From NCBI RefSeq assembly GCF_905171775.1, contig NC_053491.1, positions 305,939,841-306,003,840 of the forward strand: a stretch of 64,000 nt of DNA, in the 5' to 3' direction. Of the stretch, positions 10,553 to 20,269 are shown in pieces (position 1 is the stretch's first letter; every line of letters starts with the position of its first letter). Source of the stretch: Rana temporaria (Eukaryota > Chordata > Amphibia > Anura > Ranidae). A program made the translations under genes and the position numbers. Below the pieces are notes generated by a model. That model ran no database searches and was not told where the DNA came from. It saw only the letters and a program-made list of their open reading frames with translations.

Positions 10553-12124
10553 CCACTTGAGGACCGCCTAACGCCGATATACGTTGGCAGAATGGCACAA
10601 GCACGTACAGGTACGTTGCCCTTTAGGTGCCCAGCCGTAAGTCGCGCGCTCGCAACCCAGTCCGAAGCTCCGCGCCGAGGGTGAAGAACGGGGAGAGGCG
10701 AGTGTGAACCTTCCCCGTTCTTCTCTGTTCGCTGTGAAAATAACAATGGTCCCAAAAAAGTGTCCAATGTGTCCGCCATAAAGTCACAAAAAAAAAAAAA
10801 AGCTGATCGCCGCCATTACTAGTAAAAAATAAATTAACCACTTAAGACCCGGACCAAAATGCAGCTGACAATTTCGCGGTCGTGCAACGTGGCTCCCAAA
10901 CAAAATTGGCGCCTTTTTTTCCCCACAAATAGAGCTTTCTTTTGGTGGTATTTGATCACCTCTGCGGTTTTTATTTTTTGTGCTATAAACAAAAATAGAG
11001 CGACAATTTTGAAAAAAATTCAATATTTTTTACTTTTTGCTATAATAAAATATCCCCCAAAAATATATATAAAAAAAATAAAAAATGTCCTCAGTTTAGA
11101 CCGATACCTATTCTACCCATTTTTGGTATTTAAAAAAAAAAAAAAAACGCAATAAGCGTTTATCAGTTGGTTTGCGCAAAATTTATAGCGTTTACAAAAT
11201 AGGGGATAGTTTTATTGCATTTTTATAAATTATTTTTTTACTACTAATGGCGGCGATCAGCGATTTTTTTCGTGACTGCGACATTATGGCGGACACTTGA
11301 CAATTTTGACACATTTTTGGGACCATTGTCATTTCACAGCAAAAAATGCATTTAAAATGCATTGTTTATTGTGAAAATGACAATTGCAGTTTGGGAGTTA
11401 ACCACAGGGGGCGCTGATGGGGTTATGTGTGACCTTAAGTGTGTTTACAACTGTAGGGGGGTGTGGCGTCATCGATTGTGTCCCCCTATAAAATGGATCA
11501 CATGATCGATGACGCCGCCACAGTGAAGAACGGGGAAGCCGTGTTTACACAGGGCTCTCCCCGTTCTTTAGCTCCGGAGACCGATCGTGGGACTCCAGCG
11601 GCGATCGGGTCCGCGAGTCCTACGGTCACGGCGCGTCGGACCGTATTGCGGGCGCATGCCTGCGACCCCATTCTGCCAACGTATATGGGCGTGAAGGGGT
11701 CCTTAAGTGGTTAATAAAAGCCATAAAACTATCCCCTATTTTGTAAACGCTATAACTTTTACGCAAACCAAACGCTTATTGCGATTTTTTTTTTACTAAA
11801 AATATGTAGATGAATACGTATCGGCCTAAACTGAGGAAAAACGTTTTTTTATATTTTTGGGGATATTTATTATAGCAAAAAAAGGGAATTTTTTTTTCTT
11901 TCAAAATTGTCGCTCTATTTTTGTTTACAGTGCAAAAAAAAAAAAAACGCAGAGGTGATCAATTACCACCAAAATAAAGCTCTATTTGTGGGGGAAAAAA
12001 GGACGCCAATTTTGTTTGGGAGCCACGTCTCACGACCGCGCAATTGTCAGTTAAAGTGACGCAGTGCCGAAACGCAAAAAGGTGCCAGGTCTTTTACCTG
12101 CATAATGGTCCGGGTCTTAAGTGA
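10553..12124 (-). mobile_element. TTAA MITE family P1, outer copy (interrupted)
   Basis: The two halves, 10553-10833 and 11715-12124, are the two ends of one element in reverse orientation relative to the inner copy. The outer ends read CCACTTGAGGACC on the left and GGTCCGGGTCTTAAGTG on the right, flanked by GTAA (decayed TTAA, 10549-10552) and TTAA (12125-12128). The interior includes a block giving 'aacgccgatatacgttggc' and an AT-rich half with gctctatttgtggg. Noncoding. Confidence 0.85.
10838..11710 (+). mobile_element. TTAA MITE family P1, inner copy, complete
   Basis: This complete 873-bp element has ends CCACTTAAGACCCGGACC and GGGGTCCTTAAGTGG and TTAA on both sides (10834-10837, 11711-11714). 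It is inserted in the AT-rich middle of another copy of the same family, in the opposite orientation. No coding capacity. It resembles the element at 44268-45171 (shared 'accaccaaaagaaagctc' and gctctatttgtgg). Confidence 0.9.
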
Positions 12125-12128
12125 TTAA

Positions 12129-12922
<794 letters not shown>

Positions 12923-12981
12923 CTAAATGAAACCACATAAAAACTGTAATCTTCCATTATATCCTTTTCTTAAAAACTTAA

Positions 12982-13397
12982 GCTGGCCATTGATGGGTAG
13001 AAAGTCCAACAAAAATTGTTCGTTTTTCTAAATCATAAGTGAGATTGTTTTTGACCCCAGTGACAAGTCAAAGAAGCAGGATGAAAATTTTCTAACCGTG
13101 CATGTGGCTTTCATCTAATAAAGTCCTTTCATTCCAAAATCATATAGCAGCCCTCATCAATCGCAGGTAAAACCTGGCATGCTGGTTGTAATCAGGTTGA
13201 TCGATCAACTGGAATAATCACTGTAGCCGCCCCCCCCCCGAGAGGAGACAATGGCTCGGCAGGAGGGATTCCTGCATCAACACTGTGTTAAAGGGGGAAT
13301 TGGAGCAAATGTCTCTCCTGCAGCCATGGGTTTCAGGAAAGAAATTTGCTCATGCAAGGCTGGCCTAAGACTTTCCGTTTTAAATTCTATGGCCAGC
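12982..13397. mobile_element. TTAA MITE (GCTGGCCAT family) filling an HSPA9 intron
   Basis: Ends GCTGGCCATTGATGG and 'TTCTATGGCCAGC' form a terminal inverted repeat flanked by TTAA at 12978-12981 and 13398-13401. The element is 416 bp in a 512-bp intron, so the intron before insertion would have been about 92 bp. No coding capacity. A run of nine C lies near 13230. Confidence 0.8.
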
Positions 13398-13434
13398 TTA
13401 ATATTCAAATAAGACAACAAAATTTATAACTTAC

Positions 13435-13644
13435 CTTTGGCATTCTGGTCATTCCACCAACTAGAAGAACTTCACCAATGTCACTTTTGCTGACCTCTGC
13501 ATCTTGCATAGCTTTCTGGCTTGGCGAAATGGTTCTTTTAATTAAGTCAGCCACAATCCCTTCGAACTGGGAACGAGTTAGCTTCATGTTTAAGTGTTTT
13601 GGTCCAGAAGCATCCATAGTCAGGTATGGCAAATTAATATCAGT
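13435..13644 (-). CDS. HSPA9: HSPA9 exon: ATPase subdomain II
   Basis: This 210-nt, 70-codon, phase-0 exon starts [20 protein letters not shown] and ends [17 protein letters not shown]. It covers the subdomain IIB beta sheet of the HSP70 ATPase and the adenosine-binding motif [11 protein letters not shown]. The last valine of that motif is supplied by the next exon at 12922. Acceptor (AG at 13646-13645 read on the minus strand) and donor GTAAGT (reading down from 13434) are canonical. In the family the preceding peptide is an EKAKCELSS-like helix; no such exon was seen between here and 64000, which implies an upstream intron of more than 50 kb if the locus is contiguous. Confidence 0.97.
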
Positions 13645-13756
13645 CTGCAAATACACAGTGATTTTCATTTGTAATTTGATCTAGCAGATATTATACAACT
13701 TTCAGGAGTTACTTGTCAAATGAGACTGATAAATAACTGAAGAACACTCCTTAAAG

Positions 13757-14657
13757 CAAGGTTCGACAAAATCCGGGCGCCCGGTCGCAATTGTGACCTG
13801 GCGCCCGCCGGTAATTGAGGCCGCGGCTTTCCGGCCTACAAGGCCGCGGCCTCAATTACCGGCCGTCGCGGGCCCACCACGAACGTGTGGCGGGGGAGGT
13901 GGGGTGCACGGAGGCACAGGATCCTGCGTCTCCGTGCGCCCTCACCTCCCCCGTTGCGCGATGGCCGGTAATTGAGGCCGCAGCTTTGCAGCCTTGTGAA
14001 GGCCCAAGCTTTCCTCTGTGACCTGGCGCCATCTGGCGGTGGCCGTTGGCATTACAAGTAAAACAGCAGTTTTAATGTGTTTTCTTTACTGTTTTCACTG
14101 CCATCTCATTCCTTCTAATTAAAACCCCCAAACATATATTTTTTTTATTTTAACATCCTAGAGAATAAAATGGCAATCGTTGCAATACTTTGTCACGCCG
14201 TATTTGCGCAGCGGTCTTACAAGCGCACTTTTTTGGGGAGAAAATACACTTTTAATAAAAAAAAAAAATAGGACAGCAGTAAAGTTAGCCCAATTTTTTT
14301 TTCATATTGTGAAAGATAATGTTACGATGAGTAAATTGATACCCAACATGTCACACTTCAAAATTGCATCCTGCTCGTGGAATGGCAACAAACTTTTACC
14401 CTTTAAAATCTCCATAGGCGACGTTTAAAAATTCTACAGGTTGCATGTTTTGAGTTACAGAGGTCTAGGGCTAGAATTATTGCTCTCGCCCCAACAATCG
14501 CTGTGATACCTCACATGTGTGGTTTGAATACCATTTACATATGCGGGCGCTACTCACTTATGCATTCGCTTCTGCGCGCGAGCTTGACGGGGCGCGTTTT
14601 CTGGCTCCTAACTTTTTTAGCTGGCTCCTAGATTCCAAGCAAATTTGTCAAACCCTG
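13757..14657. mobile_element. Non-autonomous hAT element with 8-bp TSD
   Basis: The ends CAAGGTTCGACAAA and TTTGTCAAACCCTG are imperfect inverted repeats. They are flanked by a perfect 8-bp duplication, CCTTAAAG (13749-13756 and 14658-14665), as expected for hAT transposons. The left third is GC-rich with an inverted pair, 'ggtaattgaggccgcggc' and gccgcggcctcaattacc (13811-13862), that can form a long hairpin. 14090-14600 matches the AT-rich half of the TTAA MITE family P2 (compare 48640-49090). No transposase. Confidence 0.9.
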
Positions 14658-14744
14658 CCTTAAAGGGGTTGAATAAAAGGTTTCTTTGGGGGGCGTGTGC
14701 ATGTCCAAGATGGCCACTATAGCGGCTGCAGATCTCGGAGCTCT
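14658..14744. other. Sequence between the hAT and DIRS-C
   Basis: Short host or older-repeat sequence between the hAT target duplication and the start of the DIRS-C terminal repeat. Contains 'gtccaagatggccactata'. Nothing recognised. Confidence 0.4.
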
Positions 14745-15237
14745 GCTGGAAAAATAGGATTTTTTGTACTCACCGTAAAATCCTTTTCTGACGTCCATGG
14801 ACGGACACAGCTCCTTAAATCTTGACAAGTGGGTCATGTTCCCTTTTTACAGGAGAGGACTAGGCAGAAATATGTTAGACAATTAAATACATGTTATTTT
14901 GTTATTGTTATTTTACTGTTATAACAGTTGAACAGTCTGGAGGGGGCGGTCCCTCCAGACATAACCTTCCTCCCTGCAGTATGCAGCCTCAGTTTGTTAC
15001 AAACAGTACAGTACAAACCTAAAAAAAGAGGGGAGGGTGCTGTGTCCATCCATGGACGTCAGAGAAAAAGATTTTACGGCGAGTACAAAAAATCCTATTT
15101 TCTTTTATCGTCCATGGACAGACACAGCTCCTTATATCAAGTGGGACATCCCCAAGCAGTGTCAAAAACTAGGGGTGGGAACAGTATCAGTAAAACCAAT
15201 TGAACTTCACCCCAAAAACAAGCAGAGCTCCTCAACT

Positions 15238-16190
15238 TTAAACAACTGCCTGCAAAACCTTGTGGCCGAAAGACGCATCAGAAGATGCACTCACAACAAC
15301 CTTGTAAAGTTTGGATAAAGTGTGAACAGACGACCAAGTCGCCGCCTCGCACACCTGAGAGGCAGACGCATGATGTTGGAAAACCCAGGAAGCACCCATT
15401 GCCCTGGTTGAAAATGCCGTGACCGGAAAAGGGGGAGCCCGCCCCCTAAGAGCATAGGCCTGTATGACGGTCTGCCTAAACCACCGAGAAATGGTGGTTG
15501 ACGAGATCGCCAGGCCACTTTGTGGACCAGCTGACACAAAAGGAGTGCCAGATCTCCAAAACGGAGCCGTAGCAGGCAGGTATACCCATATAGCGCGTAC
15601 CGCGCCTAAAGTATGAAACGCATCCTCTGTAGGATGCGCCAGTCGAGGACATAAGAATGGGAGAACAAAAAGTCCTCATACAGGCGAAAGGCCGAAACCA
15701 CCTTCGGAAAAAGGGAAGGTCGCGGGCGTACCAACACCACCTAATCCTTATGGAGGATTAAGCATGGCGATTTGCAAGACAAGACCGCCAACTCTGAAAC
15801 CCTTCTGACAGAAAATCTGCCACCTTCTGAGATAAACGTCTGAGAAATTCCTCTCGACACTAACAAAGGGAAGGTTCCTGAAGAACCGAAGGCACCAAAA
15901 TCAAAAACACATGGGGGGTGGGGGAGAGGTGGGCCAAGAGGGGGGGGTAAGTATAAGACAAACCCCCTGCACAAAAGGGTACCCACCAGGGAGAGGGTCG
16001 CAAAAGGCCACCGAAAGACACAGCCAAGGCCGAAATCTGCCCCCAAACGGTGCTTAAGGCAATTTTTAGGTCCCCTCCAAGCTGTAAAAAAACAGCAGGA
16101 GCCTGGGCACCGAGTATGTCCTTGGACGACACCCCATCACTTCGCACCAAGAGATGTAGGCCTTCCAGGTACGATGGTAGAGCTTCCTAG
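15238..16190 (-). pseudogene. DIRS-C tyrosine recombinase remnant
   Basis: Minus-strand frames carry a decayed YR C-terminus: FSTRAMGASWVFQHHASASQ, then VCEAATWSSVHTLSKLYKVV (15260-15420). Further upstream is RRVSELAVLSCKSPCLILHKD (about 15741-15810) and a QISALAVSFGGLLRPSPW-like block (about 15985-16035). The HxxR box has become F-STRAM and several frameshifts and stops split it. Inactive. Confidence 0.75.
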
Positions 16191-16399
16191 AAGAAGCGTG
16201 GTAAGATGACTGAGTCGGACAGACCCCGGTCTCCTAAAACCTGGTTTACAATAGCCGTGTCGTGTAGGCCAGCGACTGCACAGCAGAAGGAAGCATGGGA
16301 CCCCGAGACAGAAGGTTCTCCCATCCTGGCAACCGCCAGGGTACCCCCACCACTAGGCGCCCGAAATCGGCGTAGCAAGGACGCCGAGGCCAATCTGGA

Positions 16400-18060
16400 G
16401 CGATTAGAATCAATGGGATCCCTTCAGCCTCCACTCTGTGGAGCAGCCAAGGAAGCAACCACAATGGAGGAAAAAAGGTATAAAGTAGCCGATACTGACC
16501 CCACAGGGCCACCAACGCGATGGACACGTCTGTACAGGATCACTAGACATGGCCACGAACTTCAACACCTTGCTGCTGAGATGAGCGGCCAGGAGATCCA
16601 TGCCCTGTGAGTCTCACCTCCTGGAAGGGAGCTGAAACACCTCCAAGTACAAAGACCAGTCACTCTGGTCCAGCATCTGGCTACTCCGGTAGTCCGCCTG
16701 CCAGTATACCCGATGGTAGACTGAATCCACGGCCGTGGCGTCGTCCGGCTGAATCCAGATCGGACGACCTTGCAACCTCCTCGACCACGAGGAGAGGCAT
16801 AACCTGATCTCCCAAAGAACTAGGACAATGATCAGTAGACAGGAGTTACAGCATCTGGTATTCCCAGGCGGTCTCCCATCCAAGTCCTAACCAGGCCTGA
16901 CCTGGGTTAGCTACCGAGATCAGACGAGAGCGGGCACATTCAGGGTGGTGTGGCTGTAGGTCCCCTAGAGTCCAGCGACTCAGATGACTGGACCCCCCCT
17001 CAACCCGTGAGGCTGGCGTCCGTAATCACAGTCTACTGGAAGGGAAGAAATTACCTCCCGGACCGAAGAGTCTGGGATCTCAGCCACCAATTCAGAAAGA
17101 CTGACCAGGTGGCGCAACCGAGTCTGATGATCCAGAGACAAAGATTTGTACCACTCGGACAGTATTTCCCTCAGGAAGGCACGAGTGTGCAGTTGGGCAT
17201 ACGGCACAGCCTCGAAGGAGGATACCAACAGGCCCAGGACTCACATAATAATAGGAAAGATGACCGATTGCGTGATGCCAACGCCTTCACTGCAGACTGA
17301 AGAGTCTGCAATTTCCCCAGGGGAAGAAAAACATTCGCCAGCGAGGAGTCCAGGTCAATCCTAGGTACTCCAAACGCTGGTCCAAATGGACCGACTCCAA
17401 ACTGGAGTCACCCACCCGAATTCTCGGAGGGTCTGAATGGCTACAGACACATCCACCAATTCTAAGCCAGTAACTGCTCTCAGAAAAAGGTCGACTAAGT
17501 AGCCACAATGGCAAAGCCTTGCAGGCCAAGCTAAGCTGGGATAAGTGCGAGCTCCCTGATGAAAACTCTTGGTACTAACGCCAGATCAAAAGGAAGGGCC
17601 ACAAACTGACAGTGGTCCTCCACCATCGCAAAGCACAGAAAACTTTGACTTGCACAAAATGGGACATGCATGTATGCGTCCTTAATATCCAAGGAACACC
17701 AGAAAGTCCCCCGGATGGAGCGCAGCTACCACCTGGATTCCATGTGCAACTACCCAACGTTCACAAGGGCATGAGGCCCAAGATCGGACGGACCCCGTCC
17801 ATCATTCCCAAGAACATTCGAATAGAAACCCTCAAACCTCTCGTTCTGCAGGACAGGTAAATTTACCCCGCAACCTGGCAAGTCGAACACTGCCCCAGGG
17901 CAGACAGACGAGCCGGAAGGAGAGGTAGACACGAGGGAAAAAACCTGTTCGGTGGATAGAAAGGAACCCTATCTAGTACTCCGAATAGACCCCCTCGCAG
18001 ACCCACTGGTCGGTGAGCAGGGACGAGTACCAAGCTGTGAACCTGCAAAGTCGACATTCC
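16400..18060 (-). pseudogene. DIRS-C RT and RNase H remnant with a 5S insert
   Basis: The RNase H region includes RRLQGRPIWIQPDDATAV (about 16720-16800) and the RT region includes SYWLRIGG-like and FEYLGLTWTP-like pieces (17290-17530). It aligns colinearly with DIRS-D at 6838-7560 and DIRS-A. The frame is broken in many places. A 5S rRNA-derived block at 16844-16961 interrupts the RNase H part. Confidence 0.65.
16844..16961 (-). rRNA. 5S rRNA-derived sequence (probable pseudogene)
   Basis: Read on the minus strand this is an almost full-length 5S rRNA. It starts CCTACAGCCACACCACCCTG, has ctcgtctgatctcgg in the middle, and contains an unbroken tggatgggagaccgcctggg with the following aatacc, which is the C-box of the internal RNA polymerase III promoter. 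It ends near gatgctgtaactc. The A-box is altered (tagctaacccagg; the usual vertebrate form is close to aagcnaagcaggg) and the 3' end lacks the usual gctttt terminator. It is a single copy inside a dead DIRS element, so I take it as a transposed 5S pseudogene. A 5S-headed SINE remnant is an alternative, but no LINE-like tail is visible. Confidence 0.85.
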
Positions 18061-19065
18061 ACCCCAGAGACGGGTGGAGGAAGGCTACATACATTGGCGG
18101 GTTTGGGTGCTGGCGTGATCGGCCTACGCACCCAGGGGTGTTTTAGTCCCCCAGCTGAGCCTTAGTTTGCCTGGGAGGGTTGGCCCGCGTACCCTGACGA
18201 AAATACAGCTTCGGCGTGGGAAAGGAAGGACCGGGCCGACAGCAGGGCACCTTCCCCCTGGAGGACTGAGGGAGGAGAGAGCTCTTGCCTCCAGTGACAT
18301 CCCTGATAAGGTCGTCCAGCGAGGACCCAAAGGGCCTCCCACCCTGAAGGGTAAATCCGCCAAGGCATATGTTAGAGGCCTGGTCAGCAGATCAGCATTC
18401 CAACCAGAGAAAGCAGCATAAACCATCTCTGAAACAGCAAGCCAAATTCAACTGTCTAACTGTGTACGTTAAAAGCAGATTGCACGCATTTGCAAGTAGA
18501 TGATTAAGCTGCAGAGCCATCGCCAAGGCTCTCTGCGTTCTGCAGTCCTAACTAAACTTTTAAAATCTCCTCAATAGAGGCATATAATTACTGATGGGTA
18601 GATTGAGGGCAGGTGACTAGGGGTGTGTCCCCGCCTCCACCTACGCTTGGTATGGTAGTAAGGAGCACTGGAAAAAAACGCATAAAAAGGACACACCCCT
18701 AGTGACCTGCCCTCCATCTACCCATTAGTATTCATATGCCTCTATTGAGGAGACTTTAAACTGTAGAACGCAGAGAGCCTTGGCGATGGCTCTGCAGCTT
18801 AATCATGTACTTGCAAATGCGTGCAACCAAATCCTCTGCTTTTAACGTACACAGTTAGACAGTTGAATTTGGCTTGCTGTTTGGGTGGTAAGTTTACAAC
18901 TTTATACTTACTGTTTGCTTAAAAACGCATCTCATCTAAAGTCCCAAAATCTCCCCTCTTTTTTGCATCTCTGAAACAGAAGCCATAGATATCAAGGGTG
19001 TGGCATCCAGTGAAGCATCCCAGACTTACAAGACCTTGGATCTAGCACTAGAGGCCAGGACTTCT
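18061..19065 (-). pseudogene. DIRS-C gag remnant interrupted by a palindromic insert
   Basis: Minus-strand frames at 18124-18426 include AFSGWNADLLTRPLTYALAD, then LPFRVGGPLGP, matching the gag C-terminal region in the other copies. The remainder (18980-19065) continues colinearly with DIRS-D 7760-7810. The coding frame is broken and joins abruptly to untranslated sequence near 19065. Confidence 0.65.
18438..18965. mobile_element. Palindromic insertion element with 14-bp TSD
   Basis: This 528-bp block is flanked by perfect 14-bp direct repeats, CATCTCTGAAACAG (18424-18437 and 18966-18979). Most of it is a giant inverted repeat: an arm of about 195 nt (18432-18630) pairs with 18689-18888 around a spacer of about 58 nt, with only a few mismatches and small indels. 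The tail of about 75 bp (18889-18965) ends in ctcccctcttttttg and is not palindromic. DIRS-D (7740-7760) holds the uninterrupted site. No open frame, no poly(A) and no known TIR signature were seen. The class is unknown. Confidence 0.85.
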
Positions 19066-19763
19066 TAAAGATGGCTGCCGAGCGTTCAGAACACAGCCAC
19101 AGGAAAATGGCCGACCGCAATATAAGCCACGCCATATCACGGCTACGACAAAATGGGCAATGGGAGTTTTCAATGTAATTGAAAACCACCCAAAAAATGG
19201 CGGCAAAACGCTGCATTTAAACAGGAAAATCTTATCTATGGCTTTAAAGTGAAAAACCCCTCACAGGAGAAGTACCCCCAGTACAAAAAAAAAACGCAGG
19301 CCAGACGCACCACAGTCCCCTCAGTAAGGCCCCCCCCCCCCGACAGCAGCATTGTTCGCAAAGCAGCAGAGGGAAAAGGAGCAGGGAAGGGAGGATAAGA
19401 GGACCCCATATCCCCAGCCGTAGCAACCCACCTAAGCGGGAGGGACTGTATTTACCCCTCCAAGCGAGGACTCGCTGACGCATTTCTGACAGACCTACAA
19501 TTGCAATGGAGGTAGCTGTCGGCCCGGTCCACTGTGAGCGAGACAACACCACAGCCCAGTCATATGTGGACCTCGGAGCGGGAAGCTCACCGGCCACCCC
19601 AGGAGTCATGTGGTATGTCGTGGCAGACTCAGCCTCTTTGCAAAGGTGTGCTCACGTTCGCTGGCCGGATTGAGTAGACTACAAGGATCTATATATATAT
19701 CCAGCCTGTCTCTCAGCCGACAGTTGATAGAAGATTCTTCAAGAAAACACTGAAAGAAAAAAA
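19066..19763 (-). other. DIRS-C untranslated region
   Basis: Noncoding 5' region of DIRS-C. It contains the aaaatggcgg-type repeated blocks and matches DIRS-D 9660-10340, including 'ggagtcatg.ggtatgt.gtggc' and cagttgatagaaga. Runs of C (19329-19340) and A occur. No gene. Confidence 0.6.
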
Positions 19764-20269
19764 GATTTTTAATACAGCTTACCTGTAAAATCTTTTTCTT
19801 GGAGTACATCACGGGGACACAGAGCGGCATATTCATTACTATATGGGTTATATGGAGTACCTTCAGGTGATGGACACTGGCAATCTCAAACAGGAAGTCC
19901 CCTCCCTATATAACCCCCTCCCATAGGAGGAGTACCTCAGTTTTGTAGCAAGCAGTATGCCTCCCAAAATGGTCCCCATAAGAGGGGTGGGAGCTCTGTG
20001 TCCCGTGATGTACTCCAAGAAAAAGATTTTACAGGTAAGCTGTATTAAAAATCTCTTTTTCTTTATCGTACATCACGGGACACAGAGCGGCATATTCATT
20101 ACTATATGGGATGTCCCAAAGCAATGCTTACAATGAGGGGAGGGAGAACATCTTCCCAAGACAAAAGGATTTAATTTAGAGATATACTCAAATCATAATA
20201 AATCCAACTTAAATTTAAAAATTATTTTTCTCAACTAACTCAAAAGGGAGCCCCCGGAATCCGAGGGTC

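Noticed and set aside
18438..18965. Assembly artefact (inverted duplication)
   Set aside because: The arms differ by several substitutions and indels, the 14-bp duplication is exact, and the empty site exists in DIRS-D; an artefactual fold-back would give identical arms.
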